Positions 8,872 through 21,300 of a DNA stretch of 64,000 bases are shown one piece after another; within the stretch, counting starts at the first letter, position 1; each line of letters opens with the position of its first letter. A program made the translations under genes and the position numbers. The notes under the pieces were generated by a model that ran no database searches, was not told the DNA's origin, and was given only the letters and a program-made list of their open reading frames with translations. This DNA comes from Cladophialophora immunda (lineage: Eukaryota > Ascomycota > Eurotiomycetes > Chaetothyriales > Herpotrichiellaceae): assembly GCF_000835495.1 (NCBI RefSeq), contig NW_015622547.1, forward strand, positions 558,001 to 622,000. The letters are read 5' to 3'.

Positions 8872-11022
8872 TCAAAAGATGCCAAATTTCTTCTTCTTCT
8901 CTCCTTCTGGTATTATCAAAGTTAGCGCTGCCGATCTTCAGTGGCCAGTGATCAAGTCTCTCTCACCCTGAGGTCCAACATTTCCCGTGCTCTTACTGGT
9001 GGTCAAGGCTCCTTTCTTGCCAGCTGCCGCCGTGAGAGGATCTGCCCCTGCCCCAGCAGCCCGGATGGCGGCAATTCGATGTTTGGCTCTCTCTTCTCCT
9101 TGATCCGCTGCACGGACGTACCAAACGTTCGCCTCAAGCGGATCACGGCGACATCCAATGCCCATCTCCGTAAAATAGCCAAGAGTATATTGCGCCTTTG
9201 CCAATCCTTGTTCTGCTGCCTTTTTGGCCCATTCATAGGCTTCGGCCTCGTCTTTCTCCAGTACATCGGGAACCCCCACCATGTACCACGCACACAGCGC
9301 CATTTGTGACAATGCATGGCCACGTTCTGCGGCTCCGGTGTAGAAATGGATGCTGAGGGCTGGATCTCTGGGGCAATTGAGTTGTCCATACTCATACGCT
9401 TCACCGAGTCTGTAGTTTGCTTCGACATGTCCTAGATCGGCTGCCTTAGTGTACAACTGGGCAGCGTACGACTCGTCTTTGAAGACGTCGGGGCCGAAGC
9501 CAGTCTCGTGGAGGCAGCCCAGGTCGAAAGGAGCTTGGTTGTACTGGAAATCTGCCGATTCCGCAGCTCGCTTGAGCCATCTCACGCCCTCGCGATATCG
9601 CTTGGTCAAACCCATGTCACCGGTGAGGCATGCTCGTCCCAGCCGAAGCATGGCACCGGGATGGTTCTTGCTTGCCGCGTGTTGATAAAATTGTACCGCT
9701 TTGGCTGCATCCACCCGTGAGCCCCAACCAAACTCGTAACACAATGCAGTGCGGTAGCCCGCCTCGGCATGGCCGTGTTTCGACGCCGCCAGAAATAGAG
9801 GAAACGCACGATCCCAGTCTTCTTTGCCCTTGTTGAATAGCCCCGAAGCGTACCCGTCTGCAAGGTAGTACTGGGCGAATGGATACGATCGATCTGCTAA
9901 TCTTTGTAGAATATGCTTTGCCTCCTTTAATAGGTCCTCGCGAACCGATGTATGTGATTTCTCAGAGTGTGCGGCGTCGGACACGGCGTCGGACTCTAGA
10001 CCCTCCTCTTGTGCGGCGCTGATCATGAAGATCGCAAATTCGTACTGGACGGCAGGGTCCTGGGTCTTTTTGACATTTGCTCGATACATCTCCAGGGTCT
10101 TCCTCGTAGACATTAACGAAGCATTGGCTCCGACAACCGATCGCAGACCTGAATTCACCAGATGCTCTGCTCCGCTTGGTGCGGGCTGGGGATATGGGAC
10201 GTTCAAAAGATCAACGTAAGACAGCGGCCGTGTATCGGGTGACCTCGAACCGCGCGAGATAGGCCGACCAGCCGGGGAGGCATGTGGTGAGTTGGTCCGC
10301 CCGCGGAAGTCGGAAGTACTTGAGAAGCCCGAGTCAGGTCTTTGCATGCTTCTGCCATAGATGCTGTTGCGGATGCTGTCTCCCCCAGAGCCATCCGTGG
10401 CAATGGTCAATTTTGAGGCTCGCTTGTTCAACGACGTCAGTTCAGCGTCGTCTGCCCACTGGTGGTGATACCGCAACGGCTCGGAAGTGGCAGCAGACAT
10501 TTCTGGATCAATGGCCGAGGTCGATGCGTGCCGCATGGACTTCTTTTGAAAAGGCGTCAATTCGATGCCTTCTCTTGCAGAGAAATTTTCCGAGGAGACT
10601 CGTCGATGGTCAGCACCCACTGGCTCGCCATCTCCAGGTCGGCCTCGGAGCATTGCCTGAGGCGTCGGAGAGAGCCTATTGGGATCGAGGTGCAAGGACG
10701 GCTGAGGAGTCAGCGTCCTATTCGGAGCCACAGGGTCAGGAGTTCTGGACATGGCGGTTTCCGGAGGGTGAATTTGGACTTCGGCAGCAGCGTCTGCGAG
10801 AGCATGCACATCGTCTGTTGGTCTTGTGTCCGCCGGGGACATGGATATCGAAGGGTAGCTCATCTGTCTCGACTGCGAATTGCTTGATTTGACTGCAGGT
10901 ATATGTACATTTCCCCGCTCTTCCATGGGTTCTATGATCCGAGGACTGTCGCTTCGCAAAGGAGGGGAGTAGATGGCAGGGGGAGGAGTCGGAGGGAGAG
11001 GATGATTTGCGAGTTCGGCCAT
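8872..11022 (-). CDS. Chitin synthase activator, Skt5/Chs4-type Sel1-repeat protein
   Basis: Homologues of yeast Skt5/Chs4 bind and activate the class IV (Chs3-type) chitin synthase at sites of polarised growth. The N-terminal 330 residues are Pro/Ser-rich and disordered. The C-terminal half is a solenoid of about seven Sel1-like repeats (for example YLADGYASGL, YRTALCYEFGWG, YRLGEAYEYG, YTLGYFTEMGIG). I start at 11022, where the ATG has the context TTAAGATGG; an upstream in-frame ATG at 11208 would add 62 unlikely residues. The unspliced frame stops at 8938. However, a GTGAGA donor at 8966, a GCTAAC branch site and a CCAG acceptor define a 60-nt intron (8907-8966) that gives a basic tail ending KKKKFGIF, which I prefer (696 residues). 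There is no CaaX farnesylation box. It is transcribed divergently from a class IV chitin synthase. Confidence 0.88.
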
Positions 11023-13649
11023 CTTAACACAGGAGAAAAAGTACACTAGAATGCCGACATCTGGGGGGAAACTCGTGGAATTGTAAACGAAGTCGGCCGT
11101 TTGTTCGTTCGCTGGACAACTGAACAGATGGTTGCAGAGTGAATACGAGCTCGCTGGTGAGAGGCTGGAATGCGAATTCCCCGACTGAAAACGAGAGAAA
11201 CGGGGCAAGGCTCCTGAGGGCCCGCGCTGAAGAGGTCTTAGAAGGAATGCTGTAGCGTTGCAGTGTCAACCGCTAGAAGCGCGGGCTTCCAAAAGAAAGT
11301 GGTTGTCTGGGGGAAAAACAGAGGTCGACACGATGTCCCTAACAGCCGGAAAGCGACAGAAATGCACCACAGATGTACGGGTTAGTATCAACCAGAAGAG
11401 AAACTGTTCGGAAAGGGAGGGTGGAGGGTCGGTGGACGAAAGGGCTGCCAGTAGTGAGTGAGTGAGTGTGACCACGACTAAGAATTTGGATGGAGGAGAT
11501 GCTGGTAAGGGAGCGAGGGTGGTAGAGGGCTAGAGCGAGTTAGACATCCCCACCACTGGCACCTCTCGACGACTACTAGGTACGACTACTGACTGTCCTG
11601 TCTCCCTCGCCTTTCCTATTGAGGGCCTGTTCCCCTTTTTCTAACAGGCGGACAGCGGGCGCCATCTTTATTTCCATGGCTAAAATAGCTGGAGACTTTG
11701 TCCTTCAGACAAACAAGGGAGGCCTTTGACGTGCACCTGGATCCCTGTTGTCCCTTTGTAACACCACTAGGCCTTGCGGGCAGATGATGTTCGGCATACG
11801 TATGCAGGGAGAGACGAGGAAGATCTTCTCTGGCGCTGACCCAGATCTCGGGCTACTTGGCTCAACCAGTGTCAAGCAAGGGGGGGTATGGGGGGGCGAA
11901 TTAGAGTGCGGGCGTGCCCGAGGTTTAGGGCCTTACGAGTTCTCCTCCCAGTGCTCGTAGGCGCCTGGTACCACCAGAGGCTGACCATGTGGCGCCTGGA
12001 GAAGAACCTGGTTCATTCCCTAACACTACCTAGCTAGGTAAGGGACCCAGCCCATTGAAACTGAAAATTGGCTCCGGAAAGCCGCGGGAAGCCCACAAAG
12101 TCCACCCACAAGCCTACGTTACCGCTACAGACTACTCGTACCGAGAGCACATCCCCCCCCCCAAACCACCGGAATGGCTTCAACTCAGGCTGGTCGCCGT
12201 CTCGCCTGGTGCAAACGAAAAGTGGTCAGATGAGTGACGTTGTGCACGTTCCAGATGGTACTAATCACCAGTTTGTGCCTGTCCGGATGACTGCTGGCCG
12301 TATTCGATGAGATAGGGGTGTACGGGCATGCATGAGATGGATACTCCATGCGGTAAGTCATGTTCTTTTCTCGGAAGAGTGAGACATTGTCCACTGCTGC
12401 ATTGAGACCTTGTAGAGAGGTGGTCAGTTCCATCTGTTGTTGACCTGTCCATCTGCTCGGGGCTCATCACAGCGATACAGACCTGCCGTAACAACTCAAC
12501 TCAACCCAACCCCTATGGACCTCTCAACGGTGACGACGAACCTCAAGTCGGTGGGTGCAGTGGTTTCAACATAGGTCAATGGTGATACGTTGATTTGCTC
12601 AGACAAGCGCATCTCCATGTCAGGGCAACAAGGTTAAAAATACCCCGTAAGAGAGCATCACTGGTGCAGCTCAGCCACAACCGAGCCTCTTATATGCCGC
12701 AGTTTGTCCACACCAGATCTCACCACGGACTGCGAGAACGGTCATCGTCTGCCGTCTGCCATATCTGTTGCTTGAAGTCGAGATCTGTGCCTGAGCACGC
12801 GAGAACAGGCAACTTGGGATTGTCAAGAGACTGGTTCAGGGGATCGCTCGCTAGACTTGTGCTCCATAGACTCAGGAGAAGGAGAAAAAACAAAACATTG
12901 AATTGAGTTCGGAGGATATCTGTATTTCGCCTCTCGAAGGTGGCCTCTTGTTTCTCCTGTATGATGCGCTAAAAGAGCGGCGTAGCCAATCCAGACACCT
13001 GGTATAGAAACTCCATCGGACCAGCAACGAATCGTTTGTTGTGGCCTCTCCACCGCAGCGCCCACGGCGACGCAGTGACACAGCCAAACCTTCCCCGATC
13101 CTTGTCTCGTCGTTACCCAGTTCTCGTCCCTGTCTTGTCGCTGCATTTTGCCTGTCTGTGTTGCTCTCTCACTGTCAACCTTTTCCTTAGCACATGTACA
13201 TTCACTAAACATCTCAATCACTCTCGTTTGACCATCTCTGACAAGCAGTCGATCAATCCGTACATCTTTGTCTTTCGCTCGACCCGCCAAAGCAATCTGT
13301 GGCGCAGTTTCTTCGGCAACCAGGCCGCTGTTTCACCCACAACTGCAACGACCAACTTCAAGGTGACGAGCAATCTCACCTGATCAATCGTGTCTGTTGA
13401 AGTCATTCGAAACAAGATAGACGATATACACTGGCACCCTCCACCGCACACTTGAGACTCCAGCCTATAGACACAGCGCGGGCGCTGGTCTCCAATCGAG
13501 ATACATTCCTTCGTTCAGACAAACAACGCTGCGAGGTTACCTATGAGGGAGAGCAACTAGATCTCAGCACATGTATGTTGAGCATGCCACAATGACATTG
13601 TTGTGTGACTAGTGACCCACTAACATTCTTTCTCCCTATAGAACTCAAC
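11023..13649. promoter_or_regulatory. Shared upstream region of the activator/chitin synthase pair
   Basis: This 2.6 kb region separates the two divergent start codons. It includes scattered short upstream frames on both strands, pyrimidine-rich tracts near 11580-11640 and 13080-13150, CCCCT-type stress elements near 11637, and a C10 run near 12151. Two long leaders or a co-regulating bidirectional promoter are equally possible. No gene with recognisable features is seen. Confidence 0.5.
13573..13641 (+). other. 5'-UTR intron of the chitin synthase gene
   Basis: GTATGT at 13573, CACTAAC at about 13617 and TATAG at 13637-13641 form a 69-nt intron ending eight bases before the start codon. It removes the in-frame upstream ATG at 13605, and so decides that translation starts at 13650. 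Confidence 0.75.
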
Positions 13650-16600
13650 ATGTCCGAACCACCGCGTAGGCCACGGCCAGCCACCTCACCTACTCGCGAA
13701 AAGTCCCATTCTCCCTACAGAGATTCTCCCTCTCGACGATTGCGCGATCTTGAGACTGGAGCAAATGTCCAACGCAATTCTCCCTACTCCGCCCAGCGCA
13801 TTGGAAACGATCCCTATCCTCCCTCGCCCAGCTCCCGAACTGCAGACTGGGAGCCGATTATGTCCAATCCTATGAACCAGAGTGACCTCGGTCGCAAGAA
13901 ATCTCTGATCCGTCCCGAACGTAGTCGAATAGACCGAGATCATCCCAACTACTACTATCGCAAACATGCGCAGAATATGGAGGTCTTCCCTTCCACCACT
14001 GGGAATGATCCTGTGGTGGAAGAGTTGGCGGAAGAGAGGACCGTGAGCTCTGAAAGCACCAATCTCAACATGCAAACCGACGAGAATTTTGGCGCCCAAC
14101 CCACTGCTCGCCTGCCTGGAAAACTTGAGCCCGTTGGCAAAAAGAGACAACCTCGAAAGTTGGTGAGAAAGGACACTCGTGACCTGACGGCCGAAGAGAA
14201 GAAGCGGTTGAAAGAAATGGAAAAGCTCAAACCGCCCAGTGCATGGAATGTGTATTGTTCCGTGATCACTTTCTGGGCTCCCAACTTTATGCTACATTGC
14301 TGCGGTATGCCAGGGAGAGCCCAGAAAAGAGCCTGGAGAGAGAAAGTCGGCCTAATCAGTATCATCTTTCTCATTGCCGGCTTTGTCGGTTTTCTGACTT
14401 TTGGCTTTACACGGGCGGTCTGCCCGGCTCCGGGACTGAGGTTGAAAATCAACCATGTCGATCGTGGCTACATGATATTCCACGGAGACGCCTACAATCT
14501 GGATGGTTCCATGCACCCGGCAGCTTTAGGAGTTCCCCTCGACAGCAACGTCCTCTACGATCTCCCCCACAAATACGGTGGTCAAGACGGAAGTTTCATG
14601 TTTCAGAAAGTCAATGGAGACTGCAAAGGTCTGATCACCCTTGCACCTGGCTCCGACGTGCCAACAGACGCTGATGGAGATCTTGCTTGGTATTTTCCCT
14701 GCAACGCCTTCAATCAGGACGGCTCGTCGCAACCGAACCTCACCAACCCTTACTATCTGGGCTACGCTTGCCATACTACCGCCAAGTCTAGAAGTACATT
14801 CTACAACTTGAGAAAAGCGGGAGAAGTCTTCTTCACTTGGGACGACGTCAAAAATACCAGCCGAAATTTGGTGGTGTATTCTGGTTCCGTCGTCGATCTG
14901 GACTTGTTGAGGTGGTTCAACAAGAGTCAAGTCGCCTGGCCAAAACAGTTTGATGATATGCGGGAAAGTGACGAGATTCGTGGAACAGACATCACCCATG
15001 TGCTGCAATCTTCTGCAGATAAAAAGGTCGGCAAGTGTTTGACCCAGATTGCAAAAGTGGGTTCGGTTGATACCGAGACCGTTGGTTGTATTGCGTCAAA
15101 GGTCGTCCTTTACGTCTCGCTGGTGTTTATTCTCGCCGTTGTCTTGGTGAAATTTTTCCTCGCCCTGGCCTTTCAATGGTTCTTGGCTGGGAAATTTGCA
15201 GCGACCAAGACTTCGCAGACATCCGATCCAAAGAAAAGGGCCAAACAGATCGAGGACTGGGCCGATGATATCTACCGACCAGCTCCCAAGATCACTGATC
15301 CCGCCAGCACAGTCTCCGGCTCCGATGCGCGAACCAGTAAGCGCGGAAGTCAGTTGTTCCCTCAAACGTCCCGATTCACCAGCCCGTATGCTGTTGAGCG
15401 TATCTCCAAGACGAATCGTCCCCCACCAACCACGATGACAAGTCAGTCTTCAAATGCGCGACTGATTCAACCAGGAAGTGGGCTTTACAAAGGCGGATTC
15501 AACAGTAGTCAAAACACTTTGGACGTCAATTCTCGGATGAGCGTTGGTGCTAGCAGATCCAGCCTTCTTCTGTCGGGTCAGGAAGCCCGCTATTCAGCTG
15601 TGATGGACACGCTCGAACCAGGGGGCCCCGTGGGCTTCATCCATGAGAATGTCGTTCCTCAGCCGCCTCCTGAGTGGCAGCCATTCGGTTATCCCCTCGC
15701 TCACGTCATTTGCCTGGTTACTGCGTATTCGGAAGATGCAGATGGTGTCCGAACGACTCTGGACTCTGTTGCCACGACTGACTACCCTAACAGCCACAAA
15801 GCAATACTGGTGATATGTGATGGCCTGATCAAGGGCCAAGGCAACGACTTGACGACCCCTGAAATTGTCCTCAGCATGATGGGCGATTTTGTCGTTCTTC
15901 CCGAAGATGTGCAAGCCTTTTCATACGTCGCCGTATCCAGCGGTTCAAAACGACACAATATGGCCAAGGTCTATGCCGGGTTCTACGATTATGGCCCGAA
16001 CTCGAAAATCGATCCGACCAAGCAGCAACGAGTGCCCATGTTAGTCGTCGTCAAATGTGGAACGCCTGATGAAGCCGACAAGGCCAAGCCTGGTAATCGA
16101 GGCAAGCGTGACAGTCAGATCATCTTGATGTCCTTCCTCCAAAAGGTCATGTTCGATGAACGAATGACGGAACTCGAATATGAGATGTTCAATGGTCTCT
16201 GGAAAGTCACTGGCATGTCACCAGACTTCTATGAAATGGTGCTCATGGTCGACGCCGATACGAAAGTCTATCCTGACAGTCTGACGCACATGGTCTCTGC
16301 CATGGTCAAGGATCCCGAAATCATGGGCCTCTGTGGCGAAACCAAGATCGCGAACAAGACCCAATCGTGGGTCTCGCGGATCCAAGTCTTTGAGTACTTC
16401 ATCTCGCATCATCTGTCCAAATCCTTTGAATCAGTCTTCGGAGGTGTCACCTGCTTACCCGGGTGTTTCTGCATGTACCGGATCAAATCACCCAAGGGTG
16501 GGCAGAACTACTGGGTCCCGATCCTTGCCAACCCCGACATTGTGGAGCACTATTCTGAAAACGTGGTTGACACACTGCACAAAAAGAACCTCCTCCTGCT

Positions 16601-17408
16601 CGGCGAAGACAGATATCTGTCGACACTCATGCTCAAGACTTTCCCCAAGCGCAAACAAGTCTTCGTGCCTCAAGCGGTCTGCAAAACCACAGTGCCCGAC
16701 AAATTCAAAGTCCTTTTATCTCAACGACGCCGTTGGATCAACTCCACGGTCCACAACTTGATGGAGCTCGTCCTTGTCCGCGACCTCTGTGGTACATTTT
16801 GCTTCAGTATGCAATTTGTCGTCTTTATCGAACTCATCGGTACCCTTGTATTACCAGCGGCCATCGCATTCACGTTCTATTTGATCATCATCTCTATCGT
16901 GGCCAAACCTGTCCCCGTCATTCCCCTCATTCTTCTGGGTCTTATTTTAGGTCTTCCCGCGGTGCTGATTGTGATGACGGCGCATAGTTGGTCATATGTC
17001 GCATGGATGGGTATTTACCTGCTCTCTCTTCCAATCTGGAATTTCGTCCTACCAGCGTACGCGTACTGGAAGTTCGACGATTTTAGCTGGGGAGACACGA
17101 GAAAGACAGCAGGAGAGACCAAGAAATCTGGCGGACATGGGGAAGCCGAAGGCGAGTTTGATAGTTCGAAGATTCTGATGAAGAGATGGGGCGATTTCGA
17201 GAGAGGTAAGTTTTTGGCCCCCTTGCCAGGTGCCGTTTTCTTGACTATGAACCGAGACCTAATGTTATGCGTTATAGAGCGTCGAGCGCAAGCCAGTGGC
17301 ACAGGATGGGCACAACATTCTCTTGCCCCCACGTCTGCAAAGGCGGCAACGGTCACAAGCGACTATGCCTCGAGCCACGGAGGGTTTGAGCCGTATCATG
17401 ACTATTGA
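13650..17408 (+). CDS. Chitin synthase, class IV (yeast Chs3-like)
   Basis: A plasma-membrane UDP-GlcNAc transferase that makes cell-wall chitin. Order in the 1228-residue product: a disordered, Ser/Arg-rich N-terminus; [20 protein letters not shown], which marks the class IV/V type, then TM1 near residue 240; an extracytoplasmic segment of about 230 residues with a cytochrome-b5-like stretch; a second TM pair near 490; the GT2 catalytic domain; and C-terminal TMs. Catalytic motifs are visible: VDADTK near 867, EDRYLS near 985 and QRRRW near 1024. No myosin motor is present, so this is class IV rather than V/VII. The last intron (17206-17277, GTAAGT...TATAG, 72 nt) leaves the frame open if retained; splicing gives the typical FERERR junction. 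Its divergent neighbour encodes the predicted activator. Confidence 0.95.
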   Translation: MSEPPRRPRPATSPTREKSHSPYRDSPSRRLRDLETGANVQRNSPYSAQRIGNDPYPPSPSSRTADWEPIMSNPMNQSDLGRKKSLIRPERSRIDRDHPNYYYRKHAQNMEVFPSTTGNDPVVEELAEERTVSSESTNLNMQTDENFGAQPTARLPGKLEPVGKKRQPRKLVRKDTRDLTAEEKKRLKEMEKLKPPSAWNVYCSVITFWAPNFMLHCCGMPGRAQKRAWREKVGLISIIFLIAGFVGFLTFGFTRAVCPAPGLRLKINHVDRGYMIFHGDAYNLDGSMHPAALGVPLDSNVLYDLPHKYGGQDGSFMFQKVNGDCKGLITLAPGSDVPTDADGDLAWYFPCNAFNQDGSSQPNLTNPYYLGYACHTTAKSRSTFYNLRKAGEVFFTWDDVKNTSRNLVVYSGSVVDLDLLRWFNKSQVAWPKQFDDMRESDEIRGTDITHVLQSSADKKVGKCLTQIAKVGSVDTETVGCIASKVVLYVSLVFILAVVLVKFFLALAFQWFLAGKFAATKTSQTSDPKKRAKQIEDWADDIYRPAPKITDPASTVSGSDARTSKRGSQLFPQTSRFTSPYAVERISKTNRPPPTTMTSQSSNARLIQPGSGLYKGGFNSSQNTLDVNSRMSVGASRSSLLLSGQEARYSAVMDTLEPGGPVGFIHENVVPQPPPEWQPFGYPLAHVICLVTAYSEDADGVRTTLDSVATTDYPNSHKAILVICDGLIKGQGNDLTTPEIVLSMMGDFVVLPEDVQAFSYVAVSSGSKRHNMAKVYAGFYDYGPNSKIDPTKQQRVPMLVVVKCGTPDEADKAKPGNRGKRDSQIILMSFLQKVMFDERMTELEYEMFNGLWKVTGMSPDFYEMVLMVDADTKVYPDSLTHMVSAMVKDPEIMGLCGETKIANKTQSWVSRIQVFEYFISHHLSKSFESVFGGVTCLPGCFCMYRIKSPKGGQNYWVPILANPDIVEHYSENVVDTLHKKNLLLLGEDRYLSTLMLKTFPKRKQVFVPQAVCKTTVPDKFKVLLSQRRRWINSTVHNLMELVLVRDLCGTFCFSMQFVVFIELIGTLVLPAAIAFTFYLIIISIVAKPVPVIPLILLGLILGLPAVLIVMTAHSWSYVAWMGIYLLSLPIWNFVLPAYAYWKFDDFSWGDTRKTAGETKKSGGHGEAEGEFDSSKILMKRWGDFERGKFLAPLPGAVFLTMNRDLMLCVIERRAQASGTGWAQHSLAPTSAKAATVTSDYASSHGGFEPYHDY

Positions 17409-18342
17409 CGACTCCCTCGAGCGCAGCCATTCAACTTTCGGCCGCAAGTCGTTGAGAGCAGAGTGAGCTGCAGTGATGTGTAACGAACCACCATAAATAA
17501 ACCAAAACAAAAGGGCGAGGGACCTGCATCTGGCTTTTTTTCGAACGGATTCTGTTTTTCTGAGAGCATTAGGGAGCAGACCATGACTCGACATGATGGG
17601 GGAGAGGATGTGCAAAAATAGAGTTAATAATAGGACAGAGCGTTTCGTTAGGAGCATCTCATCTTGTGCGGAAATGGGTGGCATCGTCACAACAGCTTGC
17701 GGGGATTCTTTATGAGAAGGTTTCTGCCATGAGACACTCTGGCCGGGGGCGGTAACTCTCGAGGATTTGGCCCTTATCTATACTAGCAGTACTCCGTACA
17801 TTAACTACAACAGCATCGTTCGTCTATGATCCTCCGATCTTAAACTGGGGCATTCTGCAGGCGAGGCTGCGAGGCTGAGAGTCACGTGGGATCACAATCC
17901 GGTAGGCCATTGGGGCGCAGCGTCTGTCTCAACCACCAACCACCAACCACCATTATCAGCGCCATCACCATCTCCATAGCATGGGGGCTTCGCCTGTCAT
18001 CGACCTTGCATGCATCCTAGAGGCCTAAATGCCTCGCCAGCCATTGCAAGGATGAAAGTCAACCCCGCCACCGTCGCTTTGCGCGTCTTTCAGCCTCAAC
18101 GTCCTCCTTTCATTCAGCATGCTTGGCAGTCTTCATCCAGCTACAACCATCATCACACTGATTCCATCTTTGATTAACTACCATCAATGAGATGCCGGCC
18201 TGTCTGTTCTCTCATCGTCTGCTCGCGTCCTCATATCGCCTAGGCATCGCCCACCACCTAAGAGGTCTTTAAGATCTGATGTTCTCTCCCCGACCAAAAA
18301 CTCGACCGTTTCAAATAGAGGTCCACCGCTCGTATTTGTGTC
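17409..18342. other. Intergenic; 3' end of chitin synthase and promoter of the NLR gene
   Basis: An AATAAA polyadenylation-like signal lies at about 17496-17501, roughly 90 bp after the chitin synthase stop. Around 17930-17955 there is a short tandem of ACCACCA words. No additional gene is seen. Confidence 0.5.
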
Positions 18343-21300
18343 ATGGGCGACCGCCTTGACTACAATAACTATACTGTCGCTTGGATCGGTGTTCTCCCCA
18401 TCGAAGCCGAAGCCGCTCTTGGGGTGCTGGACAAGAGACACGAGGGCCGTTTCGAATCACTGAGCAGCGACGACTATATCTACATTGGAGGCGAGATCAA
18501 CAATCACAATGTTGTCATTGCTACCTGGCCAGCTGGCCAAAACTATGGCCCTAGCTCTGCCGCTGCATTAGCGAACCAGGTCAAGGCCCGCTTCCCACGC
18601 CTCTGGATTTCTTTGCTGGTAGGCGTCGCCGCAGGTCTTCCAAACCTCACCCCGAAGGATCCAAGCAAATACCGGGATATTCGACTAGGTGATATCCTCG
18701 TGAGCGTACCCGACCAGGGGAACACTGGAATCTTCCAATACGATCTTGGCAAAGCGACCGCAGAGGGGTTTCTACGCAATGGCCGCCAAGCTGAAACCGC
18801 TGCAATTGTCCGATCCGCTATCAAAAACATCCAACTCACCAAGGAGAGGCCGTTCAAGAAAGGGAATCAATTCGCGACATGGCTGGCTGACTTTCAAGCA
18901 TCCAGCCAAAATGATAAATTTTCCTGTCCGAGTCAAGAACAGGATAGATTGTGCGAGAGTCATCCAGAAAAAGGCCCAGCGTTGCAACCTGTTCTGATCA
19001 AACGGCAACCGCGGGATGAGTCTGAACGCACGTTGGTGTGGTATGGCACCATTGGCTCCGGGAGCACTTTGATGAAGGATGCTGCGCAAAGAGACCAACT
19101 GAGAGATGAGCACGATATTATTGGTCTAGAAATGGAAGCAGCCGGCATAATGAACACTCTTGCACCTGGCGTCATTCGAGGCGTCTGTGACTACGGAGAC
19201 GCACAGAAGAGCAAGGATTGGCAACCATACGCAGCAGCTGTAGCCGCCGTTTATGCCAAAGGCATCCTCTATACGATCACCCCAAAGATTGATTCAGTCC
19301 ATAACATCATCCCATCTGCCGATGTCTGCTTCAGAGGTAGGTAAGATTGACATTCCGCACAAGGGACGCGCAAATTTTTCCCAGAACGCTACGTTTTCAT
19401 GTGCTTTCTGGTCTAGATTTGACGTAGGCTGAATATCCACTGACGAATTGCAGAATACACGCCACTGTGGCTTGTACCATTCGAAAGCAAAGACAAGTTT
19501 GTGGGACGTGCATCCCAATTGGACCGATTGACAAAACTTCTGTTCCCAGGAGATCGCTATGGTAAGGTTGCTATCACCGGCCTGGGAGGGGTAGGAAAGA
19601 GTCGAATGGCTTTGGAGATGGCTTATCGGACCAAAAAACAACGCCCCTCGTGCTCAGTCTTCTGGATCCAAGCAACGGATTCCTCGAGTTTCGAACGAGA
19701 TTGTCGGCAAATCGGCCAAGAATTGAACATAGCTCAAATTAACGACTCAAAAGAGGACGCGAAGCTGCTTCTGAAGCAGCATTTCAACTCCGAAAGGACG
19801 AATGAGTGGCTTCTGATTATCGACAACGCCGATGACGTGGATCTCTGGACGTCTCGCACTGTCAGCGACGGGAGATCAACGACACCTTTGATGAATTACG
19901 TTCCTAGAAGCTCATCCGGGGCGATCCTATTAACAACACGCAATCACCAAGTCGCTGTCAGGATAGCTCAAAAAAATATTGTCCCTCTGCAAGAGCTGAA
20001 CGAGAATGATGCACTTACCATGATGAAGGACCAGCTGATTCATCCTGAGATTTTAGACGAGAATCCATCGACAACATCTCTATTACTGGAGCATCTAGCC
20101 TTTCTACCATTAGCAATCGTCCAAGTCGCTGCCTACCTGAACGAGAACCAAATCCAGGATATCAATGCATATCTCCGGCTCTGGGATTCGACGGAAGAAG
20201 CGACAGTCGAGTTGCTCAGCGAGGAATTCGAGGACGAGTACAGGGATCGAGAAGCGAGGAAACCGGTGGCTGCCACCTGGCTCATTTCGTTCGAGCAGGT
20301 ACGAAAGCAAAATTCGTTGAGCGCGGATTTGCTCGCCTTCTTGGCCTGTTTGGACTTCAAGGCTATTCCGGAGTCTCTGTTCCCGTTTGCGATGTTTGGG
20401 ACAGGCTTCAAGGACAATCGTATGACCAAGGCGATCGCAGTTCTCACTGGCTACGCCTTTCTTCGAATCCAAGAGAGCAGCAAGCACGACCCTTTGTACG
20501 ACATGCATAGACTGGTGCACCTAGCAACGCGAAACTGGCTTCGGCAGCAAGATTCACTAGCAGGTTGGGTTAGAAAGGTAGCTCTGCATTTAGATGATTG
20601 TTTTCCGACAGCCGATATTATGAGTAAGAGAATATTGGGACGTTATTTGCCGCACGCAGAGAAAGTCTGCAGTTCACCGGAGATAGAGGATGATGAAGGA
20701 CGGTTCGAGCTACTGCGCACGCTAGGTTATTGTTACTGTGAGGATGGGAAGTATGGCAAAGCGGTTGATGCACTTCAAAAGGTCGTTTCGTGGCGGACAG
20801 AACGCTTTGCACCAGAAGATGTGAAGTCCTTAGAGGCATGCAGCGAACTAGGAGAAAGTCTTGTACTCTTGGGATCATACCACGAGGCGGAGATTTGCAA
20901 TCAAAGAGCTGTTGATGGGCTTACGGGAGTATTGGGAATTGAACATGCGACCACTGTCAGAAGCGTGGCCAGATTGGCTAAGACATACTTTGCCCGCGGA
21001 AAATTGGAGAAAGCTGAAGAGCTGCAAGAGCAGGTTGTCGCAATCCGGAAAAGGACGCTTGGCGAGGAGCACGGAATGACACTTGATAGTGTGAACCATT
21101 TGGCACTATCATATAGAGCTCGTGGAAGACTCGACAAGGCAGCGAAAATCCAAGAAGCAGCAATGGAGGCGGCGAGAAGGATCTTCGGAGAACAACACCG
21201 AAGTATGACTTCCTACATGCACAATTTGGCAACCACCTACCTTAACAAGGGACGGTTGAAGGATGCAGAAGAATTACTTTCTGGTGTGCTGAGGATCAGA

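Noticed and set aside
13605..13649. Upstream in-frame start for the chitin synthase
   Set aside because: It lies inside a GTATGT...TATAG intron of the 5' leader.
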